A DNA stretch of 64,000 nucleotides from positions 5,270,292 through 5,334,291 of the forward strand of contig NZ_CP022163.1 of NCBI RefSeq assembly GCF_002305855.1. The letters are read 5' to 3'. The notes below the pieces were generated by a model that was not told the origin of the DNA, made no database searches, and worked only from the letters and a program-made list of their open reading frames with translations. Below are positions 26,882 to 35,770 of the stretch, piece by piece. A program made the position numbers and the translations under genes. The stretch comes from Melittangium boletus DSM 14713. Its GTDB lineage: Bacteria; Myxococcota; Myxococcia; Myxococcales; Myxococcaceae. Within the stretch, counting starts at the first letter, position 1, and each line of letters begins with the position of its first letter.

Positions 26882-29800
26882 ATGGCCCCGCAGATCGCCC
26901 TCGACTTCTCCACCGCTTCGACCGTCCACCCGGCGCTCGCGCCCTTCCATCCCGTGGTCCAGGGCTGGTTCAGCGAGCGTCTGGGCGAGCCCTCTCGCCC
27001 ACAGGTGGAGGGCTGGCCGCTCATCCAGGACTGGCGGGACGTGCTCATCGCCGCGCCCACGGGCAGCGGCAAGACGCTCACCGCCTTCCTCGCCGCCCTG
27101 GATCGGCTCTTCCGCCTCGCGCTGGAAGGGCAGCTGCCGGACCGCACGCAGGTGCTCTACGTGTCGCCCCTCAAGGCCCTGGGCAACGACGTGCGGAAGA
27201 ACCTGCTGCAGCCCCTGGAGGAGTTGATGAAGCGGGCGCGCGCCGCCGGCTACTCGCCCCAGGAACTCCGGGTCCAGGTGCGCACGGGCGACACCTCGGC
27301 ATCCGAGCGCGCGCAGATGGTGCGTCGGCCCCCGCACATCCTCATCACCACGCCCGAATCGCTCTACCTCTACCTGACGGCGGAGCGGGCCCGGAGCACC
27401 CTGCGCGGCGTGCGCACCATCATCGTGGATGAAATCCACGCCCTGGCACGCGACAAGCGGGGCAGTCACTTCGCCCTGTCGTTGGAACGGCTCAAGGCCA
27501 TCACCGAGGTGACGCCGCAGCTCATCGGCCTGTCGGCCACGCAGAAGCCGTTGGACGCGATCGCCGCCTTCCTCACGGGCGAGCGCGCCGAGACGTGTCA
27601 CACCGTGCAGGTGGGCCACCAGCGGCCGTGGGATTTGCGGGTGGAGATTCCGGACGCGGAGCTGGGCTCGCTCGCCACGCATGAGATGTGGGGGCAGGTG
27701 TATGACCGGCTGATCCAACTCGCGAGCGAGCACCGCACGACGCTCGTCTTCGTGAACACGCGCAAGCTGGCCGAGCGCGTGGCGCACGACCTGGGCGAGC
27801 GCCTGTCGCCGGACAAGGTGGCGGCGCATCACGGCAGCATGTCGCGCGAGATGCGGCTGTCGGCCGAGGAACGGCTCAAGGCGGGGCAGTTGTCGGTGAT
27901 GGTGGCCACGGCGTCGCTGGAGCTGGGCATCGACGTGGGCAACGTGGACCTGGTGGTGCAACTGGGCAGCACGCGCTCCATCTCCGTGCTGTTGCAGCGG
28001 GTGGGCCGCGCGGGCCACTACAAGGGAGGCATCTCCAAGGGCGTGCTCATCGCGATGACGCGCGACGAGCTGATGGAGTGCGTGGCGCTGCTCAACGCCG
28101 TGCGCGAGGGGGACCTGGACGCGGTGCGCATCCCCGAGAAGCCCCTGGACGTGCTCGCGCAGCAGGTGGTGGCGGCGTGTGCGTGCGAGGAGTGGGACGA
28201 GCGCGCGCTCTACAGCCTCTTCCGCCGGGCCTGGCCGTACCGTCACCTCACGTACGAGGAGTACGAGAAGGTGCTGGAGACGCTGTCCGAGGGCGTGTCG
28301 CTCCGGCGTGGGCGGGCAGGGGTGCACCTGCATCGGGACAGGGTGAACCAGCGGCTCAAGGCGCGCCGGGGTGTGCGCATCACCGCGCTCACCAATGGCG
28401 GGGCCATTCCAGACACCTTCAGCTTCAACGTGGTGGCCGAGCCCGAGGGCAAGGTGGTGGGCACGTTGGACGAGGACTTCGCGGTGGAGTCCTCGCCCGG
28501 GGACATCTTCCTCCTGGGCACGACGGCCTGGCGCATCCAACGGGTGATGGGCGCGTCGGTGGTGGTGGAGAACGCCCACGGACAGCCTCCCACGGTGCCC
28601 TTCTGGCGGGGCGAGGCCCCGGGTCGCACGGACGAGCTGAGCGTGCACGTGGGCCGGCTGCGAGAGGAATTGCTCCAGCGCGCGGACGCACCGCTCTTCC
28701 TGGAGAAACAGCTCAACGTGCCGCCGCCCGCGGTGGACGCGCTGCTCGCGTACCTGCGCGCGGGCCATCAGGTGCTGGGTGTGGTGCCGAGCCACACCAC
28801 GCTCGTGGCCGAGCGCTTCTTCGACGAGGCCGGTGGCATGCAGCTCATCCTCCATGCGCCATTCGGCAGCCGCGTCATGCGCGCCTGGGGCCTCGCGCTG
28901 CGCAAGCGCTTCTGCCGCACCTTCGACTTCGAGCTCCAGGCGGCGGCCACCGAGGACGGACTGTTGTTGTCCCTGGGCGAGCAGCACTCCTTCCCGCTGG
29001 AGGACATCTTCGGCTTCCTCAACCCGGAGAACGTGGAGGAGGTGCTGGTGCAGGCGGTGCTCCAGGCGCCGCTGTTCGGCACGCGCTTCCGGTGGAACGC
29101 GACGCGGGCCCTGTCCCTGTCGCGCTTCTCCTCGGGCAAGCGCGTGGCGCCCAACCTCCAACGGGCGCGGAGCGAGGATCTGCTCGCGGCGGTGTTCCCG
29201 GCGCAGGTGGGCTGCCAGGACAACCACCACGGCGCGGATGTGGAGCTGCCGGACCACCCGCTGGTGATGCAGACGATGCAGGACTGTCTGCGCGAGGCCA
29301 TGGACATCGACGGCCTGCGCCAGGTGCTGCGCGGAATGAAGGAGGGCCGCATCCAGCTCGTGGCCCGGGACGTGCCCGAGCCGAGCGTGTTCGCCCACCA
29401 GATGGTGAACAGCCAGCCCTACACCTTCCTGGATGACGCGCCCGCGGAGGAGCGACGGGTTCGCAACGTGGTGCTGCGCCGCACGCTGCCCGCGGAGGAC
29501 TCGGCGGCCTTCGGCGCGCTGGACGCGAGCGCCATCGAGCAGGTGGTGCGCGACGCGGCGCCGCCGATGCGCGACGAGGACGAGCTGCACGATGCACTGC
29601 TGCAACTCATCCTCTTGCCCGAGGCGCGGGTGCCGGGGCGGTTCGTGGCGAGCCTCGTGGCACAGCGGCGGGTGGCCTGGCTGGACGTGGGTGGCATGCG
29701 CTACCTGGTGCCCGCCGAGCGCCTCCAGGCCGTCCGGGCCTTGTTCCCCGAGGCGGCACCGCACCCGGCGCTGGAGCCCCTGTCCGGGGACAAGCCCATG

Positions 29801-31195
29801 GAGCGCGACGCGGCGGTGACGCTGGTGGTGCGCGGGTGGATGGAGTTGCTGGGCCCGACAACGGCGGCGGAGCTGGGGGCCATCACCTCCCTGGACCCAT
29901 CCGACGTGAACATCGCGCTGCACCAGTTGGAGTCCACGGGCGGCATCCTCCGGGGCCGCTTCCGTCCGGACGCCGCCCCCGGGGAGCTGGAGTGGTGTGA
30001 CCGGCGTCTGCTCCAGCGCATCCACCGGTTGACCGTGGGCCGGTTGCGCAAGGAGATCGAGCCTCTGAGCGCGCAGGACTTCATGCGCTTCCTCTTCCGG
30101 TGGCACCACCTGGAGGAAGTGGACGCGCTGCGCGGCTCCACGGGCCTGTCCAAGGCCATCAGCCTGCTGCAAGGCTATGAAGCACCCGCGTCGGCCTGGG
30201 AGCGCTTCCTGCTGCCCTCCCGGATGAAGGGCTACCTGGGAGATCTGCTGGAGCGGGCGTGCTACTCGGGCGAGGTGGCCTGGGGTCGGCTCACGCAGGC
30301 CAGGGAGGCGAAGCCGGTGCCGGGTCCCCGCCGGGGCGCGACCGTGACACCTTCCGAGCCCGTGCCCGTTCGCTCCCGGGCGGCCTCTCCCAACCGCAAC
30401 GCGAGTCTGTCCTTCGTGCGGCGCGAGGACCTGGACTGGATGCTGTCGGCGGCGCGACCCAACGCGGTGCTCGCGGATGGGGGCGTGCTGGTTCCGCCGG
30501 ACCTGTCGGCACCGGCGCAGGACGTGGTGGCGGTGCTGGAGCAGCGCGGTGCGTGTTTCTTCACGGACCTGTGCTCGCGCTCACGGCGGCTGCCCTCGGA
30601 GGTGGAGGACGCGCTCTGGGAGCTGGTGGCTCGGGGGCTCGTCACGGCGGATGCCGTGCAGAACCTGCGGGTGTTGCAGAGCCCGGCGCAGCGCAAGCGG
30701 CAGAAGTTGTTGCAGCGCGGAGGCCCGGGCCGCTGGAGCCTGCTGGTGCCCTCGGAGCCCAAGGGCGAGGACGAGGTGCGCGAGTCGCTCGCGAGGCTCT
30801 TCCTCCAGCGCTATGGCATCGTCTGGCGCGACCTGGTGATGCGCGAGTCGCTGGCGCCCTCCTGGCGCGAGCTGCTGTACGTGTACCGGCGGATGGAGGC
30901 TCGTGGCGAGATCCGAGGAGGCCGTTTCGTGGCGGGCTTCGTGGGCGAGCAGTTCGCGCTGCCGGACGCGGTGGACGTGGCGCGGGCGGTGCGGAGGCAG
31001 GCGCCCTCGGGGGTGCGCGTGCAACTGTCCGCGGTGGATCCGCTCAACCTCACGGGGGTGGTGACGCCGGGTCCGCGCGTGCCGGCCACGGTGGGCAACG
31101 TCGTCACCTACGTGGACGGTGTGCCCCAGGGCGTCGACGACCAGGGAGATGAAACGGAAGAGGAGGACTCGGCCGAGGTGGCCCAGGCGAACTGA
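26882..31195 (+). CDS. lhr: Lhr-type large DEAD/DEAH helicase
   Basis: This 1437-aa superfamily 2 helicase matches the usual ~1500 residues of Lhr. Walker A APTGSGKT is at 58-65 and Walker B DEIH at 183-186. Further motifs include LSATQ and the helicase C-domain with VATASLELGIDVGNVDLV and QRVGRAGH. Winged-helix and Lhr-specific domains fill residues ~430-860, and a long C-terminal region extends to the end. Lhr enzymes unwind RNA:DNA hybrids 3' to 5' in DNA repair. The chosen ATG has GGGAGAG about 6 bases upstream. The frame is open a further 123 bases upstream without plausible coding character. No partner nuclease gene is adjacent. Confidence 0.93.
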   Translation: MAPQIALDFSTASTVHPALAPFHPVVQGWFSERLGEPSRPQVEGWPLIQDWRDVLIAAPTGSGKTLTAFLAALDRLFRLALEGQLPDRTQVLYVSPLKALGNDVRKNLLQPLEELMKRARAAGYSPQELRVQVRTGDTSASERAQMVRRPPHILITTPESLYLYLTAERARSTLRGVRTIIVDEIHALARDKRGSHFALSLERLKAITEVTPQLIGLSATQKPLDAIAAFLTGERAETCHTVQVGHQRPWDLRVEIPDAELGSLATHEMWGQVYDRLIQLASEHRTTLVFVNTRKLAERVAHDLGERLSPDKVAAHHGSMSREMRLSAEERLKAGQLSVMVATASLELGIDVGNVDLVVQLGSTRSISVLLQRVGRAGHYKGGISKGVLIAMTRDELMECVALLNAVREGDLDAVRIPEKPLDVLAQQVVAACACEEWDERALYSLFRRAWPYRHLTYEEYEKVLETLSEGVSLRRGRAGVHLHRDRVNQRLKARRGVRITALTNGGAIPDTFSFNVVAEPEGKVVGTLDEDFAVESSPGDIFLLGTTAWRIQRVMGASVVVENAHGQPPTVPFWRGEAPGRTDELSVHVGRLREELLQRADAPLFLEKQLNVPPPAVDALLAYLRAGHQVLGVVPSHTTLVAERFFDEAGGMQLILHAPFGSRVMRAWGLALRKRFCRTFDFELQAAATEDGLLLSLGEQHSFPLEDIFGFLNPENVEEVLVQAVLQAPLFGTRFRWNATRALSLSRFSSGKRVAPNLQRARSEDLLAAVFPAQVGCQDNHHGADVELPDHPLVMQTMQDCLREAMDIDGLRQVLRGMKEGRIQLVARDVPEPSVFAHQMVNSQPYTFLDDAPAEERRVRNVVLRRTLPAEDSAAFGALDASAIEQVVRDAAPPMRDEDELHDALLQLILLPEARVPGRFVASLVAQRRVAWLDVGGMRYLVPAERLQAVRALFPEAAPHPALEPLSGDKPMERDAAVTLVVRGWMELLGPTTAAELGAITSLDPSDVNIALHQLESTGGILRGRFRPDAAPGELEWCDRRLLQRIHRLTVGRLRKEIEPLSAQDFMRFLFRWHHLEEVDALRGSTGLSKAISLLQGYEAPASAWERFLLPSRMKGYLGDLLERACYSGEVAWGRLTQAREAKPVPGPRRGATVTPSEPVPVRSRAASPNRNASLSFVRREDLDWMLSAARPNAVLADGGVLVPPDLSAPAQDVVAVLEQRGACFFTDLCSRSRRLPSEVEDALWELVARGLVTADAVQNLRVLQSPAQRKRQKLLQRGGPGRWSLLVPSEPKGEDEVRESLARLFLQRYGIVWRDLVMRESLAPSWRELLYVYRRMEARGEIRGGRFVAGFVGEQFALPDAVDVARAVRRQAPSGVRVQLSAVDPLNLTGVVTPGPRVPATVGNVVTYVDGVPQGVDDQGDETEEEDSAEVAQAN

Positions 31196-31228
31196 CCCCG
31201 CTGCGAGCCCTCCTCTTTCGTGAAGGAC

Positions 31229-33388
31229 CTACGGCGTGGCCGCGTGGAAGCGGATGCCCTCGTCGGTCCAGCCCTGGGATTTCAATGACGCCCATTCACT
31301 GGCGGAGGCGGTGAGCAGGTGCCGGTACGTCACCGGGCTCCGGAGCCGGTACACGGGCACCAGGCAGGTTCCCGTGCTCGCGGACGCATAGAAGCCAATC
31401 CCTTCGTCCTCGGTGAATCCATACTGGCTCATCGCGCTCGAACGCTCGCTGGCGCTCGAAGTGTAGAGATGCGCGGGAACGGAGGGGTTCATCAGCCGGT
31501 ACACGGGCGAGAGCCCCGCGAGCTGGCTGCCCGCTGCTCGGAACGCCACGCCCCGGTTATCGGTGTACCCGTCCGCCGCCGAGGCCTGCGCCTCGCTCTC
31601 GGACAGCGTGTACAGGCTGTCCCCGGTCGTGGGGTTCACGCGGTGATACACCGCGCTGGACAGGGGGCATGCGTCCGCCTTTCCCTGCCACTCGAAGGCA
31701 CCGATCCGCGCCGTGGGCTGCGAGGGATTCGTCTCCGGCCAGTAGATGGCCTTGAGCACTTCCGAGGGAAGTGGCGCGCCCCGTCCCCAGACATCCGTGC
31801 TGCCCGGGTTCTGCGTGAAGTTCTTCCCCGCGTAGTCGATGAAGAAGGATGGCGTGCTCGTCACGCGCTCGACGGAGTTGCCCTCGTACCCCGGGTTCGC
31901 GCTCTGGAATGCGGCCAGCGTGGTGTAGCCAATCGCGGCGCTTCCCGCGTTCTTCTGCCACTCGATGACATTCGCGGGTGCGTTCGTGGCGCTTCGCCAG
32001 TAGGCCTGAAAATCACTCGCGCTGATGATGCGGGCGGCGCCGTAGGCCGTGGCGCCGGGGTCCTCCACGTTGAGCAGGGGCCGAGAGGAGCGGGAGCCCG
32101 CGATCAAGTTGTTCTTGAGCGTGATGCGCTCGGCATTACAGGTGTTCGCGAGGTCTCCCCGAGAACTGGGCTCGCAGCGATCATAGACGTCGGCTTGGAC
32201 GGGGACGGTTCCCTTGGTTCCGTCACAGAGCTGACCGCCGGGCAGCGTGTCCCCGGTGACGCAGCGGTTGTCGTCCACGACGCTCAGGTTGCCCGAATAG
32301 CCAGTGGTCGTCTCCTCGTTGTTGACGAGCGTGTTGTTCCAGAGTTGCACGGTGCGCGAACCAAAGACGGCGATGCCCGTCAGGCCATTGTCATGCACCA
32401 GGTTGGAGGCGATCACGCCATGGTGTGACACCTCGTAGAAGATGCCTTTCTCATCGTTGTAGCGGACGGTGTTCCTCGCGATGATGAACCAGTGGGTGTT
32501 GGGCTGGGTCGAGCCGCAATGTTGATCGCACCAGAAGCCCGTGGCGGCGTTGTGCTCGAAGAGGTTGTTGAAGATGACGCCGTCCTCGACCTTGGTGATC
32601 TTCATGCCGGCGTCGACCGCGTTCGCCCAGTGCCGGATGTTGTTGTACGAGATGTCATTGCCCGAGACGACGAGGCCATTGGCGTTGCCCGCCTGGACCC
32701 CCGTCCAGCCATTGTTGAGGACGCGGTTGCCGATCAGCCGCACCCCCTGCGCGTTGGCCACGGCCACTCCCGAGGCGGAGTTGTTGGCCACGGTCGAGTT
32801 CTCCAGGATGGAGTTCGAGACGGCGGTGCTGTTCTTGTAGAGCAGGATGGCGCCCTTGTAATAGGCCGTTCCATTCACGCTCTTGCTCCAATCGACCGTG
32901 CATGTGCCGTAGCCCCTCACGTCCAGCCCCGCGATCTTCACGTTCGAGGCGGCGCTCCTCAGGGCCCAGAGCTTCGTGGTCACTTCCACGTCGCTCGAAC
33001 CGCCCGCGACGGTGAGGACGTTGGAGGCATGGTCATAGGTATACTCGCCGGGCTGCGGTTGGGAGGCCACGCGGCGCAGCGGGATTCCCGCGCGGAAGAC
33101 ACCCAGCGCGTACTCCGCGCCGAAGTGTCGGCTGGTGCCCTTGAGCAGATGGTCATCCGCGCAGTTCTGCTCGAAGCGCGTCATGTCCCCAGGGAGCGTG
33201 GCGCTGGCGGTCGCCGAGCCGGTGAAGCCCGTGACCTGGGTGCTGCCCCACAGCCGCACCACATCCGTGCGGTAGCGCTGGAGGGTGACGTTGTCGCGCG
33301 TCACCGACAATTCGCCCTCGCGGTACGTGCCCGCCTTGAGCACGATGGTCCAGGTCGGCCCAGCGGGTTTGGCGTTGACGACGGCCAA
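31229..33388 (-). CDS. Right-handed beta-helix protein with DUF5648 repeats (main frame of a frameshifted lipoprotein gene)
   Basis: This is the body of an exported protein. It reads as a parallel beta-helix (residues ~110-360: many short NxxVxxN and NxL repeats such as GNRVLNNGWTGVQAGNANGLVVSGNDIS). The last ~150 residues are three DUF5648-type units (VYHRVNPTTGDSLYT, VYRLMNPSVPAHLYT, VYRLRSPVTYRHLLT). Beta-helix proteins often bind or cleave polysaccharides. The only start codon in this frame is a TTG at 33388. The coding sequence clearly continues upstream in the same frame (EFYEPPTTHVVFVSPTGNDT) and joins the lipoprotein signal in another frame, as described for the next feature. It is convergent with lhr. 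Confidence 0.8.
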   Translation of the reverse strand: MAVVNAKPAGPTWTIVLKAGTYREGELSVTRDNVTLQRYRTDVVRLWGSTQVTGFTGSATASATLPGDMTRFEQNCADDHLLKGTSRHFGAEYALGVFRAGIPLRRVASQPQPGEYTYDHASNVLTVAGGSSDVEVTTKLWALRSAASNVKIAGLDVRGYGTCTVDWSKSVNGTAYYKGAILLYKNSTAVSNSILENSTVANNSASGVAVANAQGVRLIGNRVLNNGWTGVQAGNANGLVVSGNDISYNNIRHWANAVDAGMKITKVEDGVIFNNLFEHNAATGFWCDQHCGSTQPNTHWFIIARNTVRYNDEKGIFYEVSHHGVIASNLVHDNGLTGIAVFGSRTVQLWNNTLVNNEETTTGYSGNLSVVDDNRCVTGDTLPGGQLCDGTKGTVPVQADVYDRCEPSSRGDLANTCNAERITLKNNLIAGSRSSRPLLNVEDPGATAYGAARIISASDFQAYWRSATNAPANVIEWQKNAGSAAIGYTTLAAFQSANPGYEGNSVERVTSTPSFFIDYAGKNFTQNPGSTDVWGRGAPLPSEVLKAIYWPETNPSQPTARIGAFEWQGKADACPLSSAVYHRVNPTTGDSLYTLSESEAQASAADGYTDNRGVAFRAAGSQLAGLSPVYRLMNPSVPAHLYTSSASERSSAMSQYGFTEDEGIGFYASASTGTCLVPVYRLRSPVTYRHLLTASASEWASLKSQGWTDEGIRFHAATP

Positions 33389-33437
33389 TGCACGTCCGAG
33401 CGTCTTGAACGGTGCGGTGAGGCTCCCACTGTCGGTG

Positions 33438-33662
33438 TCATTCCCCGTGGGACTGACGAAGACGACGTGGGTCGTGGGTGGCTCGTAGAACTCCGAGGGC
33501 GTGGGGCGGGTCCGTGTAGACGTGCGGCGTGAGCGCGGACGTCACCTCCGCCACGAGAGGCGCCGCGTCCTCGGGGCCGCCGCAACCGCCGAGACAGAGC
33601 AGCAGCAAGCCCACGAATCCAGAGGATCGATCCATCGCGAAAGAACGGGTGCGGACGTGCAT
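33438..33662 (-). pseudogene. Lipoprotein signal and N-terminus of the beta-helix gene, out of frame with its body
   Basis: From ATG 33662 (AGGAG 7 bases upstream) this frame encodes MHVRTRSFAMDRSSG, a hydrophobic stretch and lipobox LGGC (Cys27). It continues TSALTPHVYTDPP before running into unrelated residues. Dropping one base in the G run at 33503-33506 would give VYTDPPTPSEFYEPPTTH and join perfectly to the downstream beta-helix frame. So this is the start of one gene interrupted by a +1 frameshift. It is either a sequencing or assembly error in a homopolymer, a recent inactivation, or a phase-variable or programmed site. Confidence 0.7.
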
Positions 33663-33870
33663 GCGTGCTCCTGTGAGTCTGGACTCCACCAGGCTCCAAA
33701 GCTCAACATGGATTGAATCGAATTAACAGGACTAAGCCGTAAAACTGAATAAAGCGGGAGGAGTGAATCGCAGGGGGAAGAACGAGGGAGGCGGCACGCA
33801 TCGAACCAAACAGGACCTGTGAACTCATTTGACTTGAGAGGTTGACTCCATTCGCGTATGGGGTGACGGC

Positions 33871-34677
33871 ATGAGTGCGCACCGCGCATGGTGGAAGGAG
33901 CCGCACGTGGAGGAAGAGAAGAAAGAGAGTCGCGTGGGGGAGTTCCTTCTCGGGCGCCCTTGCGAGGAGGTGGGACCGGAGCTGGGACACCTCTACGAGG
34001 CTCGCAACGAGGCGACGGGAAACGCCGGCCTGGTGCTGTTGCCCGGGACACGCGTGGACTGGGACCTCGAGGACGACTGGGCGGTGCGGATCTCCGGCAA
34101 GCGAACGCCCTCCTCCGTGGTGAAGGTGGAAGTGGAACGGGCACCCGCTTCGGGCCGGATGACGAAGTTGGTGGACATCCTCGCCCTGGTCTTCGCCTCC
34201 CTCAAGCGAGTGGAAGACAATGAGCGGGTGAACATCCATCTCACCGGAAGACCGAAGCGTGCGAACTGGGCGGGACGATTCCCGTGGAGGCTCGCTGCTC
34301 GGGACGGAGGCGCCCTCGCGGGACTTGTCCTGATCCTGCTCCTCTGTCTGTCATTCACGAGCCAGTCAGAGAGTGAGGAACAGTCCGCGTCCGGCATGAC
34401 GTGTGAGACTCGTGGGCAGGTGGACGCGGCGCAGATGATCGACGCCGCTGAAGCGGGTGTTCCACCCATCGCCTATCGCATGCCCGACAAGCCCTTCCGG
34501 AATCAGGCAACGCCTCCTTGCACCCCCAACAGGGACGAGGAGGAGATCAACGGGGGATGTTGGGTACAACTCGCCCGAAAGCCTCCTTGCCTCGGGGAGA
34601 CCCAGGCCGAGTACCAGGGCAAGTGCTACCTGCCCGTCGCGAAGAGGACGCCGCCGTTGCAGTCCGTCGAGCCATGA
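33871..34677 (+). CDS. Single-pass membrane protein of unknown function
   Basis: This 268-aa protein has a cytoplasmic N-terminal domain of ~145 residues, one membrane helix (~148-166, LAGLVLILLLCLSF) and a Cys-containing C-terminal segment (CTPNRDEEEINGGCW ... YQGKCYLP). The N-terminal part (LYEARNEATGNAGLVLLPG) faintly resembles the start of a protein-kinase N-lobe without catalytic motifs. From memory, similar proteins occur beside Ser/Thr kinases in myxobacteria, but none is present here. Function unknown. Its upstream region (208 bases) is AT-rich and divergent with the beta-helix gene. Confidence 0.65.
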   Translation: MSAHRAWWKEPHVEEEKKESRVGEFLLGRPCEEVGPELGHLYEARNEATGNAGLVLLPGTRVDWDLEDDWAVRISGKRTPSSVVKVEVERAPASGRMTKLVDILALVFASLKRVEDNERVNIHLTGRPKRANWAGRFPWRLAARDGGALAGLVLILLLCLSFTSQSESEEQSASGMTCETRGQVDAAQMIDAAEAGVPPIAYRMPDKPFRNQATPPCTPNRDEEEINGGCWVQLARKPPCLGETQAEYQGKCYLPVAKRTPPLQSVEP

Positions 34678-34732
34678 GCACCGGCGGCGCGTGGCTTGGG
34701 AAGTCGGGCTGGAACAGGTAGGGTCCGCCGCC

Positions 34733-35620
34733 ATGCACGAAGCACCCGTGGACCGCTCCGGTTGGAGCCTGCCACCTCTTCCGGCGGTTCTCCTTTCCAT
34801 CGTGAGCGTCCAGGGCGGTGCGGCGCTCGCGAAAGGACTGTTTCCAGCGCTGGGCGCGGCGGGGACGGCGGGGGTCCGTATCGCGTTGGCCGCGCTCGTG
34901 TTGCTCGTGGCCTTCCGCCCACCGCTCGCGCGCTTCACCCGTGCGCAGTGGGCCGCGGTCATCCCCTATGGCCTGGCGCTCGGCGCCATGAACCTCAGTT
35001 ATTACCTCGCCATCGCGCGCATTCCGCTCGGACTTGGCGTCACGCTGGAGTTCGTCGGACCCCTCGTGGTCGCGGTGGCCGGGTCCCGAAGGCTCCTGGA
35101 TTTCCTGTGGGTCCTGGTCGCCGCCGTTGGCATCGTTCTCATCACGCCATGGAGTGGCGGGCCTGGCGCGCTCGACATGATCGGCGTGTTGCTCGCGCTC
35201 TTCGCGGGGGCATGCTGGGCCGCGTACATCGTGCTCGGTGGGCGTTTGTCGCGGCTGCTTCCCGAGGGGCAGGGCGTGGCGACCGGGATGGTGTTCGCGA
35301 CGCTCGTCGTGCTGCCCGTTTCGCTCGCGGACGGCGTGGCCGCGAAGTTGACCCCCGCGTTGTTGGCGGCGGGCCTCGGGGTGGCGCTGCTGTCGAGCGC
35401 GTTGCCGTACACATTGGAGATGATGGCGTTGCGGGTTCTCCCGAGCCGTACCTTTGGCATCCTGATGAGTCTGGAGCCCGCGGTCGCGACCCTGATGGGG
35501 TTCTTGTTCCTGCACGAGCGGTTGTCGCCGGTGCAGTGGCTCGCGGTGGCCCTGGTGAGTGCCGCCTCCGCGGGCTCCACCCTCACGGCCCGCCGAGTCC
35601 CTCCGCCCATCGAGGCCTGA
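34733..35620 (+). CDS. rhtA: EamA/DMT exporter, threonine-homoserine exporter type
   Basis: This 295-aa inner-membrane protein has ten predicted helices and two EamA halves. It has the same length as E. coli RhtA and shares its segments: QGGAALAKGLFPALGA near the start, PLGLGVTLEFVGPL, GACWAAYI, and ALPYTLEMMALRVLPSRTFGILMSLEPA in the second half. RhtA exports threonine, homoserine and related amino acids; substrate transfer to this protein is an inference. The ATG is 55 bases after the preceding gene. The frame stays open far upstream only by overlapping that gene. A hairpin follows the stop. Confidence 0.88.
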   Translation: MHEAPVDRSGWSLPPLPAVLLSIVSVQGGAALAKGLFPALGAAGTAGVRIALAALVLLVAFRPPLARFTRAQWAAVIPYGLALGAMNLSYYLAIARIPLGLGVTLEFVGPLVVAVAGSRRLLDFLWVLVAAVGIVLITPWSGGPGALDMIGVLLALFAGACWAAYIVLGGRLSRLLPEGQGVATGMVFATLVVLPVSLADGVAAKLTPALLAAGLGVALLSSALPYTLEMMALRVLPSRTFGILMSLEPAVATLMGFLFLHERLSPVQWLAVALVSAASAGSTLTARRVPPPIEA

Positions 35621-35623
35621 CGC

Positions 35624-35647
35624 GGCCTCGTCGCCTGGTGCGAGGCC
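35624..35647 (+). terminator. Hairpin after rhtA
   Basis: Perfect 7-bp arms GGCCTCG (35624-35630) and CGAGGCC (35641-35647) with a 10-base loop begin 4 bases after the stop. No T tract is present. Confidence 0.4.
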
Positions 35648-35667
35648 TCGGTGGGCGCGCGGGGTCG

Positions 35668-35770
35668 TTCCCACGTCTCCAGCCCTTCGCCAACGACCTG
35701 GTGACGCTGACGCTCACGGGCGCTCAAATCGAGACGCTGCTGGAGCCGCGATTCCAGCCGAGCGGTGGTG
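35668..35770 (+). pseudogene. Remnant of a 5'-nucleotidase C-terminal domain
   Basis: This stretch of ~34 codons reads FPRLQPFANDLVTLTLTGAQ followed by IETLLEPRFQP. It matches the conserved LQPFGNxLVTxTLTGAQxxxLLExQ motif of the substrate-binding C-terminal domain of UshA-type 5'-nucleotidases. No start codon, catalytic domain or continuation exists nearby, and the frame runs into the convergent gene. It is most likely debris of a deleted or rearranged gene. The motif recognition is from memory of the family. Confidence 0.55.

Noticed and set aside
26864..30172. Open frame of 1102 codons on the minus strand opposite lhr
   Set aside because: It is antisense to a complete helicase with all motifs, and its composition (His/Arg/Gln-rich) is typical of a shadow frame.
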